Assembly: GCA_002026005.1 (NCBI GenBank)
Contig: MWOX01000133.1
Coordinates: 1 to 64,000, forward strand
From: Prochlorococcus sp. HOT208_60m_808M21
GTDB lineage: Bacteria > Cyanobacteriota > Cyanobacteriia > PCC-6307 > Cyanobiaceae
Direction: 5' to 3'
Length of the DNA: 64,000 nucleotides
Positions within the stretch are counted from its first letter, which is position 1. Every line of letters starts with the position of its first letter. The translations under genes and the position numbers were made by a program. The notes under the pieces are model-generated. The model did not search any database and had not been told where the DNA came from. It saw only the letters and a list, made by a program, of their open reading frames with translations. Shown one piece after another: positions 7,227-16,361 of the stretch.

Positions 7227-7997
7227 TCATCTACCTACATTTTTTAATGCTTTTTCTTCCTCTTGGGTCATTTTTTCATTTAGAAATTTATTAAATTCCT
7301 TGATAGTTAAGATTGAGTAATCATTAATTGGTATTGGTTTCCCAAAGGATAAACAAAATTCGCCCCTAAAGTTCGGAGGTATTTTGCTGTAAGCAATTCC
7401 AATTGGAATAATATTAATAGATGTTGTTTTTTTGGTAGCTAATCTAGCTAATCTATATAGTCCCTCTTTCAGAACTAATTTTTTTCCATATCTATTAATT
7501 TTTCCTTCGGGAAAAACAACTAGCTGTTCTCCTTTTTCTATAAGTTCAATTGCATATCTTAAAGCTGAGAGAGATGGCGATAATTGATTTATTGAAAAAC
7601 ATCCTAGTCTTTTTAAAAACCAACCTTGTATTCCTCTCATTTCGGATTTAGTAACCATAAATCTACAATCCTTTTTTGTTACCCTTCTACCCATTGCCAT
7701 TGTGAGTATTAAGCCGTCCCATCTTGATCTGTGGGTTGGAGCCAAAATGATAGAGGAATTTATGGGAATCGAAAACCCATTTTTTAATATTTTCTTTTTT
7801 CTAAAAAAGAATCTCAAAACAACGTCCTGAGTAACGAACATTGCAATAAATCCCAAAACAGGGTTGATTTTATGCCAAATATTTAAGGAATTCTTCTTCA
7901 AGTTCAATTTACTATATGTTAATAATTTAGGTGTTTGTCTTTTTTTATTAGCTATTATTGGGCGGTTACTAGATTGTCTAGAAACTAAGATTTTCAA
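7227..7997 (-). CDS. plsC: 1-acyl-sn-glycerol-3-phosphate acyltransferase (PlsC family)
   Basis: This enzyme adds the second fatty acyl chain to lysophosphatidic acid at the membrane. The acyltransferase HX4D motif is present as HRSRWD, the phosphate-binding motif as FPEGKINR (FPEG followed by KIN rather than the common TRS), and there is a late PIGIAY block. Start choice is doubtful. The longest frame begins at 7997, only 4 bases from the oppositely directed pdxJ start, and its first 40 or so residues are basic and low in complexity. A TTG about 30 codons in, or Met53 just before the VTQDVVLRFF segment, may be the true start. Confidence 0.85.
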   Translation of the reverse strand: MKILVSRQSSNRPIIANKKRQTPKLLTYSKLNLKKNSLNIWHKINPVLGFIAMFVTQDVVLRFFFRKKKILKNGFSIPINSSIILAPTHRSRWDGLILTMAMGRRVTKKDCRFMVTKSEMRGIQGWFLKRLGCFSINQLSPSLSALRYAIELIEKGEQLVVFPEGKINRYGKKLVLKEGLYRLARLATKKTTSINIIPIGIAYSKIPPNFRGEFCLSFGKPIPINDYSILTIKEFNKFLNEKMTQEEEKALKNVGR

Positions 7998-8001
7998 AAT
8001 T

Positions 8002-8718
8002 ATGGCTACTTTAGGAGTAAATATTGATCATATTGCAAATGTAAGGCAAGCAAGGAAAACTGTCGAGCCTGACCCTGTGCAATTTGCTTTTTTAGCTGAA
8101 TTAGGAGGGGCAGATTCCATAACAGTGCATCTAAGAGAAGATAGAAGACATATACAAGATAGAGACGTATTCCTTCTGAAAGAGACTATAAAAACAAAAC
8201 TCAATTTAGAGATGGCTGCTACAGAAGAAATGTTAGAAATTGCAAAAAAAATTCTTCCCGATTATGTAACGCTTGTACCCGAGAAAAGAGAGGAAGTTAC
8301 TACTGAAGGCGGGTTGGATTTAAAAAGTAATGCGCAATACCTTAAGAATTTTGTTGGAAATTTGAAGGATTCAAATATAGAAGTGAGTGCATTTATTGAT
8401 CCTCTTGGTGAACAGATAAATTATTCTAAAGAAATAGGGTTTGACTTTATAGAATTACATACTGGAAAATATGCTGAATTATCTGGATCTGAACAATATA
8501 AAGAGCTCCAAAGGATTATAGAGTCTACACATTTAGCAAATGACCTTGGATTAGTTGTTAATGCTGGTCATGGCCTGAACTACAATAATGTTAAAAAAAT
8601 TGCATCAATTAACAATATGAACGAGTTGAACATAGGTCATAGTATTGTTGCAAGGGCTTTGGCGATAGGATTAGAAAAGTCTGTACGTGAAATGAAGTCC
8701 CTTATTGCATCAAATTAA
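8002..8718 (+). CDS. pdxJ: Pyridoxine 5'-phosphate synthase PdxJ
   Basis: PdxJ joins 1-deoxyxylulose 5-phosphate and 3-amino-2-oxopropyl phosphate to give pyridoxine phosphate in vitamin B6 synthesis. The TIM-barrel protein shows the family signatures GVNIDHIANVRQAR (residues 5-18), HLREDRRHI, LVPEKREEVTTEGGLD, AGHGLNY and NIGHSIVARA. I start it at the ATG giving MATLGVNIDH (238 residues, the usual family length). The frame is open for 46 more codons upstream, but that part overlaps plsC on the other strand and does not look like PdxJ. Confidence 0.95.
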   Translation: MATLGVNIDHIANVRQARKTVEPDPVQFAFLAELGGADSITVHLREDRRHIQDRDVFLLKETIKTKLNLEMAATEEMLEIAKKILPDYVTLVPEKREEVTTEGGLDLKSNAQYLKNFVGNLKDSNIEVSAFIDPLGEQINYSKEIGFDFIELHTGKYAELSGSEQYKELQRIIESTHLANDLGLVVNAGHGLNYNNVKKIASINNMNELNIGHSIVARALAIGLEKSVREMKSLIASN

Positions 8719-8726
8719 ATTTCAAA

Positions 8727-9044
8727 ATGACAACATACTTTTTCGTCGCAGCAAGTGAAAAGTTTTTAACTGTTGAAGAACCACTTGATGAAATTTTGAA
8801 AGAGAGGATAAGGAACTATAAAGAAAATAATAAAGAAATAGATTTTTGGCTCTTAAAAAATCCATCATTTTTACAAACCACCCAATTTGCTGATCTAAAA
8901 GCAAAAATCCCATCTACCCCAGCAGTTGTTTTATCGACTGATAAAAAATTTATAACTTTTTTAAAGCTTCGTTTAGAGTTTGTTGCTGTGGGGGAATTCG
9001 AATTTCCTAATGCAGAAATAATTGATCCATTTAAAGTTGAGTAA
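8727..9044 (+). CDS. ycf54: Ycf54-like protein of the Mg-protoporphyrin monomethyl ester cyclase
   Basis: Ycf54 is an accessory factor that stabilises the aerobic cyclase forming the fifth ring of chlorophyll, at the thylakoid membrane. The 105-residue protein begins MTTYFFVAASEKFLTVEEPL and contains KEIDFWLLKNPSFL and FITFLKLRLEFVAVGEF, blocks I recognise from Ycf54 of cyanobacteria and chloroplasts. Its length matches the family. It lies 8 bases after pdxJ and 17 bases before recC, so it may be cotranscribed with pdxJ. The assignment relies on recalled family sequence rather than an alignment. Confidence 0.85.
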   Translation: MTTYFFVAASEKFLTVEEPLDEILKERIRNYKENNKEIDFWLLKNPSFLQTTQFADLKAKIPSTPAVVLSTDKKFITFLKLRLEFVAVGEFEFPNAEIIDPFKVE

Positions 9045-9061
9045 TATAACCATCTAGAAAA

Positions 9062-12000
9062 TTGCTCAATCTTTATAAGTCAAATAAAATTGAAGTAATT
9101 ACTGAGCTGTTAGCAGAGGAATTAAAAATATGTCCTCCGCCTATAAATGAGAAATTAGAAATAGTAGTCCCCAATTACTTTTTGGGGAATTGGTTACGTG
9201 AACAAATAACTATAAAAAACAAAATAAGTGCTCTTTATGAATTAAAGACAATATCAACGTATACAGAATCTTTATTGACAAATTTTTTCCCTGCACTTGA
9301 TATGAGCGCATGGAATTTTGAGTCAATTAAATGGGGTATTGTTGATTCCTTGGAAGAATTAAATAGCTTTAAAGAATCATTTCCGCTTAGAAATTGGATT
9401 AATAAATATTTGGATAATAAAAAGACAATTGATGGAGACATATATAATCTGACAAAAAAGATCACGAATAATTTTATTGATTATCTGATTTTTAGACCTG
9501 AAATGATTGCTCAATGGAATAGATATGAAATTAATTCATCTAATCTATTTAAGAATTTAAACTCAGATCAATTTTGGCAACCTATTTTATATAAATTATT
9601 GGAGGAAAAGATATCTGAAAAGCCATCATGTTTATACATGATTGAAGTAATAAAGAATTTAAGAAAAATTAAAAAAGTTCAATTTCAAGTACCAAATCAA
9701 ATTTATATTTTTTCAGATAATAACTTATCTAAACTACATATTGAATTTTATTCAGAACTTTCAAAATTTATTAAGGTAAATTTGTATTTATTATCTCCTG
9801 GAGAAGATTTATGGAATAGAATAAATTTTCTTGAAGGTGAGTTGGAATTTAATGATAATGAAAGTAAATTGAATTTAAATAATACAAATATAGAGAAAAT
9901 ATTTGGTAAATTTGGAGCAAACTTTCAGAAATTAATTGATGAAAATATTTATACAGAAGGTATAAATTTAAAAAATAATCTTATTTATCTCGATCCAACA
10001 ACTAATTTTCATAATAAGAAAGATATTCCTCTACTTAATCAAATACAAAAAAGACTAATTGATAATAATAGCGTTGATTTTATAGTAAGTAAAAGGGATG
10101 ATTCAATATTACTTTGTGAGCATTTTAATCATAATAGTCAATTTGAATATTTAAGAAATAAAATTATAGAAATAATAAATTCTTGCGAGAATATTAAATA
10201 TAGTGATATTGCTGTTTTATCTCCACAAACTAATTTAATTAAACCTTATCTAAGGTACATCTTTAATAATGAGTTAATTAATGGTGAAAAGATACCTTAT
10301 TTTTTTATTGATGAGGATAGTCATGAATCTTCAGGCATTTATGAATTTCTTATTGACATCACTGAAATAGCAAGTGAGAAAATTACACTTGAAAAAATAG
10401 ATTATATTCTTTCGAAAAAAGTAACTCAGAACATTTTTGATTTTAATATTTCTGAGAAGGATGAAATTATTTTCTTACTTACCCAAGCTGGTTTTCATTG
10501 GGGATTAGATGATAAAGAAAGATTAGGTGAAGAGAAAAATACTCTAGATTGGTGTATAAATAGAATTACTTTAGGCTTAATTTATGACAAAGAAGTAAAT
10601 TTAAGTACTTTTAATTTAAAACCATTTAGCTATAAAAATATAAGTTTGGATTTTAACAAATGGGTTAAAATATTAATTCATTTAAAAAAATATATTAATT
10701 TGATAAGGGGATCTTTTTCATACTCGAATTGGGTTAAAAAGATAAAGTTTATATTAAAAAGTATTGCTGATTCTAATGCAAATTTCAATTTAGAAATAAG
10801 TGAAATAAATAGAATTCTTGATAATCACGCAATACCTTTAATACCTGATGATCTTATCTTGTTAAAAGTTTTTAGAGAAATTTTAATTTCTTGCATTAAT
10901 AAAATTAAATATCAAAGCAAATCACGAGTCAACAAGATCCTTGTAAGTGATATTGAGAATTCAAGGCATATTCCACATAAGGTTATCTTCCTAATAGACA
11001 TGAATAGTGTTAATTATCCAAAATTATCAAAGAGTGAAAACATTAATTTATTAAAAAACAAATATCAGTTGGGTGATCCATCTGTTTTTGAAAGAGAGAA
11101 ATATGCATTTCTGGAGTTGTTAATTGCCTGCAGAGATAAATTTATAGTTACTTGGGTAAAAAATGATAAAGACAATAAAAAGTTAGATGTTTCTTTTCCT
11201 ATAAAAGAATTAATTTCTTTTTTTGATAGTTTCTTAAACCAAAGCCAAAGAGAACTAATAATTAAAGATTCTGATTTAAATAAAAATGAAATAATTGATT
11301 TTGATAAATCTAAGATTGTTAAAAGTAATTATTCTTTAATAGAAGATATAAATTGGAATGAAAAAAAACTTGATATTAAAAATTACAAATTATCAGAATT
11401 GATTTATTGGTTCAAGACTCCCCAAAAATATTGGCTTAATAAAAATAATATTTCTCCCAAAGAAATATTTATTCATCATCCAAACGAGGAGTATGTAAGC
11501 AATCTGCAAAAGTCGCAACTAATTACAAAAATAATCCAGCAAGTAGAGATTGATAATCATAATATTATTGATGATTTAAATGAATTAAATATTAATGATA
11601 AATTGGCTGAAAATGGTATTATTATGCCCAAAAATAGTATTTTTACAAAAGAAAAAGAAATCAAAGACTTATTAAGCAGTCTATGTGCAAGTTTGAGTCA
11701 ACATAATAAGATTAATAAAATCTATGTTAAGTTAAATGCAAATAAAGAAGAATATTTAATCGCTGAGGACACCGTAATTGAATTGATTCATGCGAAACTA
11801 AGTTTAAGTAGTTTGTCTGAGGCTTGGATAAAATTACTCTTTATTTCTTCATTAAAGAGAAATATAAAAAGTACTAAAGTAATTTTTAGAACAGAAAATA
11901 ATTATAAATCGCAAATTATTCAATCACCTGGAGCAACTCAATCAAATCTAATTTTGGAAGAGTACATAAATATTTTTAAAAATTATTCTGAAAAATGTTT

Positions 12001-12244
12001 TCCTCTTCCTCCAGAAAGTGCTTATAAATATGTAGAAGCAAAAATAAAATCAAAAAATGAAAAAAAAGCTTTTACAGATAAATGGATTGGCAATAAAAAT
12101 TTTTCTAAAGGAGAAAGAGATAATATCGAAATGAAAATGTGTTTTGGCAATGAAAAAGAACCAGATTTCTTTCTTGGAAATAATAATTTTGATCAATTAT
12201 CATGCAGATTATATGGTCCTCTAATTAAAGCATTAAAGAAATAA
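9062..12244 (+). CDS. recC: Exodeoxyribonuclease V gamma subunit RecC
   Basis: RecC is the Chi-recognising scaffold of RecBCD, which unwinds and resects double-strand breaks before RecA loading. The 1060-residue protein has the inactive helicase/nuclease-like architecture expected. It starts LNLYKSNKIEVITELLAEEL and contains VVPNYFLGNWLREQI near the N terminus and HKVIFLIDMNSVNYPKL in the middle. The C-terminal third has the degenerate nuclease-like fold without a DXK motif that I can identify. Composition is extremely rich in Asn, Lys and Ile. The start is TTG, 17 bases after ycf54. RecB and RecD follow downstream. Confidence 0.93.
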   Translation: MLNLYKSNKIEVITELLAEELKICPPPINEKLEIVVPNYFLGNWLREQITIKNKISALYELKTISTYTESLLTNFFPALDMSAWNFESIKWGIVDSLEELNSFKESFPLRNWINKYLDNKKTIDGDIYNLTKKITNNFIDYLIFRPEMIAQWNRYEINSSNLFKNLNSDQFWQPILYKLLEEKISEKPSCLYMIEVIKNLRKIKKVQFQVPNQIYIFSDNNLSKLHIEFYSELSKFIKVNLYLLSPGEDLWNRINFLEGELEFNDNESKLNLNNTNIEKIFGKFGANFQKLIDENIYTEGINLKNNLIYLDPTTNFHNKKDIPLLNQIQKRLIDNNSVDFIVSKRDDSILLCEHFNHNSQFEYLRNKIIEIINSCENIKYSDIAVLSPQTNLIKPYLRYIFNNELINGEKIPYFFIDEDSHESSGIYEFLIDITEIASEKITLEKIDYILSKKVTQNIFDFNISEKDEIIFLLTQAGFHWGLDDKERLGEEKNTLDWCINRITLGLIYDKEVNLSTFNLKPFSYKNISLDFNKWVKILIHLKKYINLIRGSFSYSNWVKKIKFILKSIADSNANFNLEISEINRILDNHAIPLIPDDLILLKVFREILISCINKIKYQSKSRVNKILVSDIENSRHIPHKVIFLIDMNSVNYPKLSKSENINLLKNKYQLGDPSVFEREKYAFLELLIACRDKFIVTWVKNDKDNKKLDVSFPIKELISFFDSFLNQSQRELIIKDSDLNKNEIIDFDKSKIVKSNYSLIEDINWNEKKLDIKNYKLSELIYWFKTPQKYWLNKNNISPKEIFIHHPNEEYVSNLQKSQLITKIIQQVEIDNHNIIDDLNELNINDKLAENGIIMPKNSIFTKEKEIKDLLSSLCASLSQHNKINKIYVKLNANKEEYLIAEDTVIELIHAKLSLSSLSEAWIKLLFISSLKRNIKSTKVIFRTENNYKSQIIQSPGATQSNLILEEYINIFKNYSEKCFPLPPESAYKYVEAKIKSKNEKKAFTDKWIGNKNFSKGERDNIEMKMCFGNEKEPDFFLGNNNFDQLSCRLYGPLIKALKK

Positions 12245-12246
12245 AA

Positions 12247-12721
12247 ATGTCTAAATTTCAGTTAAAAAATTTTTTTAAATCTGCTTATGATCTAATGCTT
12301 GTTTTTTCACAGTTCTTTATTATTAGTCTTCATTTTTTTTCAATGGGAATTTCTTCCACAAAAACAAATAATAAAAGCAAATCCATTTTCTTATTTCCTG
12401 GGTATTTTAATTATCATAATCGCTTTCATAATAATTTTAGTTTCAATTAAAGACTTAGGTAGAAATTTATCCCCTTTCCCAAGACCTATAAACAATAGCA
12501 ATCTAGTTACTACAGGTATTTATCGATTTACGCGTCATCCTATGTACTATTCTTTAATATTTATTTCCATTGGAGTTTTTATAATAAAATCATCTATTTA
12601 TTATTTATTTTTGACAATAAGTTTAGCTTTAATAATTAAATTTAAGATTGCCTTGGAAGAGAAATATTTAATGAATAAATTTAAGAATTACTTACTTTAT
12701 AAAAATGAGGTCAAAGTTTAA
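12247..12721 (+). CDS. Isoprenylcysteine/phospholipid methyltransferase-like membrane protein with apparent frameshift
   Basis: The C-terminal part (uninterrupted from a TTG at 12299 to 12721) has hydrophobic helices and the methyltransferase core LVTTGIYRFTRHPMYYS, typical of ICMT/PEMT-like integral membrane enzymes that use S-adenosylmethionine. A better start, ATG at 12247 only 2 bases after recC, lies in another frame and reads MSKFQLKNFFKSAYDLMLVF up to a run of eight T (12333-12340). Removing one T joins this to QWEFLPQKQ and gives a continuous 157-residue protein. It is thus a frameshifted gene, a base-call error, or a slippage site. The substrate is unknown. Confidence 0.65.
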
Positions 12722-12733
12722 TTCAATAAAGAA

Positions 12734-15700
12734 ATGGATATTAATCAAATTAAATTAGATAATCAGTTTAAATTAGTAGAAGCAAGTGCAGGAACTGGTA
12801 AAAGTTTTACCTTGGCTCACATAGTTTTAAGAAATGTTTTGGAGAAAAAAGTTAAACCAGGTGAGATACTCTTGCTAAGTTTTACAAAAAATACTTGTTC
12901 TGAATTACGAGAAAAAATACTTTTGAGATTTCATAATATAAAATTATTTTTGCATAGTCATAATGAAAGTAAGATAGATAATACTCTTAAGGATTGGTAT
13001 CTAAATTTTAAAGATAAAGATAAATCTAAGGAAAAAATAATTTCAGAAGTTGATAATTTTATAAATCAATTCCATGAGTTAAAAGTAACTACGTTTCATG
13101 CTTTTTGTAATAATATTATTGATGAATATAGTATTGAAATAGGCGCAACTCAAGATCCATATATTGAGAATAATATTGATAATTTGTATAAAGATGTTGT
13201 AGATAATTTGTGGATTGATGATTTTCTGAATCTTAATCATGAGCTTATTTCAACAGTTAACAAAAAAAAAATAAGTTCTAGATTTGGAAGTAGGATCAAT
13301 AAGTCATTTTTTGTAGAAATTTTAAAAAATATAGATCAAGAAAATATCTGTAAATTTCAAATAAATAATAAATATAAGATTATTGATTTAAATAATTATT
13401 TTAATGAATTTTTTTATTTAAATTGGAACGAGTTTTGTTTTGAATGGAATAAGAAAGGTAAGGAATTATTTTTACAACTCATAGAGTTGGGAAAATTAAT
13501 TAAGGAGAGTGGTGGAAAAAGTCAAATATATGCTGCAAAACCAAGAAATGATAAGTTTAATCAAATAAATTGTTGGATTGAAGAGATTAACAAAAGACTT
13601 AATTCAAAAAATGTTATTGATTTTATATATGATATTTCTAAGGATGATCTTTTATCTAAATATTTTTACATTGAAAATATATCTAAAGAAATTAATAAAA
13701 ATAATCTAAAATTAGATTTTACTAAATTTAATTTATTACAAGAAAAAATTTATAAAATTAAAGAAGGTTTCTTTACTGAATTTGTAAGAATATTTACCCA
13801 ATTAGCTTATATAAAATTAATTGAATTAAAGAAAAGTTTTTCTATTTTCAACTTCAATGATCTTATAAAGACTGTAGAAAATACATTTCTAGATTCGGAA
13901 ATTAGTAATAGTAATACTCTATCTAAAATTCAAAAAAGATTTAAATGTGTCTTAGTTGATGAGTTCCAAGATACAGATATTACTCAGTGGAATTTAATAA
14001 AAAAGTTCTTTAATACAAAAAATCATTTTTTACTTTGCGTAGGTGATCCGAAACAAGCGATTTACAAATTTAGAGGTGGAGATATTGAAACTTACTTAGA
14101 TGCAAGATCAAATGCAATTGAAGTTTTTAGTCTTACAGATAACTATAGATCCTCAAAAAAGTTAATCGATGTTCTTAATAAACTTTATAGGAATGGACTT
14201 AAACAATCAAAACTAAACTATAGTAAATTAACATCAAGAATTAGTGAAAATATTAATTCTGAATTTAAATTTAAGGATGTATTTGAAATTGTAGAATTTT
14301 CAAAAAAAGAGACTGATATAGAGGATCTTGTAACTCATTACATAGTTAACTTTATTCTAAATAATAAAGAAATTGATATTAATAAAATTGCGATCCTTAC
14401 ATTAAATAATTCGCAATGCTTAGATTTTAAAAAAAAATTAAATCAGTTTAACCTCCCATGCAAAATTCAAAATAAACAAAATATTTTTGATACAGAAGCA
14501 AGTTCTCTACTATTTTTATTCATTGAATGTTTATTAAATCCGAGGTCTTTAAAAAATATAACCTTGCTTGCTACTTCAAAGTTTATAGAAATAAAATTAG
14601 AAGATTTACTTGATCATGGAATTAGTAATAATTTAGAAATTTTAATTAATAAATGCATTACTTGGTCCCAAGAACTTAGAGAAAAAGGTTTTTTAAGCAT
14701 TGTTAATGAACTACTTATAAATTACAAGTCATCTTCGATTATTCAAGATTCAGATTTAAATTCAAATTTATTTCAACTTTCAGAAATTGTTGAAATAGAA
14801 CTAATAAATAATGATTTTGATCTCAATATAGTCTTCAACTGGTACAAAAATCAGTTAGATCATATTTTAAGAATTTGTACTGGAGAAGATTTTTTCACGA
14901 AAGATTATAATCTTCAAAATGGAATAAATCTTTCTACCATTCATAGTAGTAAGGGCCTCGAATTTGAAATAGTCCTATGTCCATATCTCTCAATTATTTC
15001 AAATAAGTCAAATAAAATTAAAGGACCTCTTTGGAAATCAGATATTGATAGAAATATATACGTTAATATTTCTAATAATTATCCGAAGGTTAAAAAATTT
15101 AAATTAATAGAAGAAGAAGATTTATTTAAAGAGAGTGAGAGGTTAATTTATGTAGCACTTACAAGGAGCAAATATAAACTTATTGTTTTTAATGATTTAG
15201 AGGATACAAATAATATTTTAAATAATGATTTACTTAATAATTTGGAAAATATCAATATTTATAAGTCTACTTTTGAAGTCAAGATAGAAAAAGCGAAAAT
15301 AAAAGAAATTTTTTCTAAGTTCCAAACCAAGCGATTGAATAATAATCTTTGGAAAATCAATAACGTTAATAAAAAAATATCTAATGTATTAAATTCTGAT
15401 CAATTTATTTCTTATTCAAGTTATTCTTCTTGGATACGTAATGATAAAAATATTGATGCAGTAATTAATCAAGATAAGGATTATGAAGATAATATATCAA
15501 TTATCAAAGATTCTAATTTTAATAATTCAAAGAATTATCCTAATTATTTTTCTTATCCAAATCCCTTAAGTGAATTTCCAAAAGGAACTATTGCTGGGAC
15601 TTGCCTTCACAAAATAATAGAAAGATTTGAATTTAGAAACGATAATAATGAAGAATTAATTGATTTAATTATTGAGGAGTTGAACTTTCATCAAATCGAT

Positions 15701-16360
15701 ACTTCTTTGGCTTTTAAAGTAAAAGATGCGATTTTAAGAATCATAAATATATCTTTAGGAAGAGAATTACAAAATAAGAAACTAGTTGATATTCCAAATG
15801 AATACTTAATTAAGGAACTCAAATATGATTTAACCCTATCTTATGAAGGAAGAAATATTAATTCTAATGATATATCAAATTGCTTTTTTCTAGATCAGGA
15901 ATATGAATTTGGTGAAGAATATGCAAATAAAATAAATGATCTTCAAATTATGAATAAAGGCTTTCATTCAGGATGTATTGATTGTGTTTTCCCTGTAGGA
16001 AATAAATTAGAAGATAGTAAATGGTGGGTAATTGATTGGAAAAGTAATTTGATTTCTGGTAGTGATAATAGTGATTGTTTACCAAGAAACTATAACTATG
16101 AAAATATGAGAAATGAAATGATTAAACATCATTATCCATTGCAATCTCATCTTTATTTATTAGCATTACATAGATTATTAAAGTGGCGACTTAAAAATTA
16201 TCAACCACATAAACACCTAGGAGGATATATTTATTTGTTTTTAAAGGGATTGCCAGATTTTGAATTATTTGAACAATCTAAGTCTGAAGATATATCTCCA
16301 GGTATTTTTATTAGCAAAGCACCTTTAAAAAGAATTAACTACTTAGATAACCTTTTTTAG
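12734..16360 (+). CDS. recB: Exodeoxyribonuclease V beta subunit RecB
   Basis: RecB supplies the 3'-5' helicase and the nuclease of RecBCD. The 1208-residue protein has the Walker A motif ASAGTGKSFTL (from about residue 17), helicase motif II LVDEFQDTD, VGDPKQAIYKFRGGD, NYRSSKKL, and motifs V and VI as LSTIHSSKGLEFE and LIYVALTRSK. The C-terminal nuclease domain is intact, with GTCLHKIIERFEF, GCIDCVF, the catalytic Asp-x-Lys in VIDWKSN and the QSHLYLLAL motif. The ATG is 12 bases after the methyltransferase-like gene, and recD starts 1 base after the stop, so the group is one operon. Confidence 0.97.
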   Translation: MDINQIKLDNQFKLVEASAGTGKSFTLAHIVLRNVLEKKVKPGEILLLSFTKNTCSELREKILLRFHNIKLFLHSHNESKIDNTLKDWYLNFKDKDKSKEKIISEVDNFINQFHELKVTTFHAFCNNIIDEYSIEIGATQDPYIENNIDNLYKDVVDNLWIDDFLNLNHELISTVNKKKISSRFGSRINKSFFVEILKNIDQENICKFQINNKYKIIDLNNYFNEFFYLNWNEFCFEWNKKGKELFLQLIELGKLIKESGGKSQIYAAKPRNDKFNQINCWIEEINKRLNSKNVIDFIYDISKDDLLSKYFYIENISKEINKNNLKLDFTKFNLLQEKIYKIKEGFFTEFVRIFTQLAYIKLIELKKSFSIFNFNDLIKTVENTFLDSEISNSNTLSKIQKRFKCVLVDEFQDTDITQWNLIKKFFNTKNHFLLCVGDPKQAIYKFRGGDIETYLDARSNAIEVFSLTDNYRSSKKLIDVLNKLYRNGLKQSKLNYSKLTSRISENINSEFKFKDVFEIVEFSKKETDIEDLVTHYIVNFILNNKEIDINKIAILTLNNSQCLDFKKKLNQFNLPCKIQNKQNIFDTEASSLLFLFIECLLNPRSLKNITLLATSKFIEIKLEDLLDHGISNNLEILINKCITWSQELREKGFLSIVNELLINYKSSSIIQDSDLNSNLFQLSEIVEIELINNDFDLNIVFNWYKNQLDHILRICTGEDFFTKDYNLQNGINLSTIHSSKGLEFEIVLCPYLSIISNKSNKIKGPLWKSDIDRNIYVNISNNYPKVKKFKLIEEEDLFKESERLIYVALTRSKYKLIVFNDLEDTNNILNNDLLNNLENINIYKSTFEVKIEKAKIKEIFSKFQTKRLNNNLWKINNVNKKISNVLNSDQFISYSSYSSWIRNDKNIDAVINQDKDYEDNISIIKDSNFNNSKNYPNYFSYPNPLSEFPKGTIAGTCLHKIIERFEFRNDNNEELIDLIIEELNFHQIDTSLAFKVKDAILRIINISLGRELQNKKLVDIPNEYLIKELKYDLTLSYEGRNINSNDISNCFFLDQEYEFGEEYANKINDLQIMNKGFHSGCIDCVFPVGNKLEDSKWWVIDWKSNLISGSDNSDCLPRNYNYENMRNEMIKHHYPLQSHLYLLALHRLLKWRLKNYQPHKHLGGYIYLFLKGLPDFELFEQSKSEDISPGIFISKAPLKRINYLDNLF

Positions 16361-16361
16361 A

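Noticed and set aside
7864..8001. N-terminal extension of PdxJ upstream of the ATG at 8002
   Set aside because: It overlaps plsC on the opposite strand, is hydrophobic and unlike the family, and the shorter form has the standard length.
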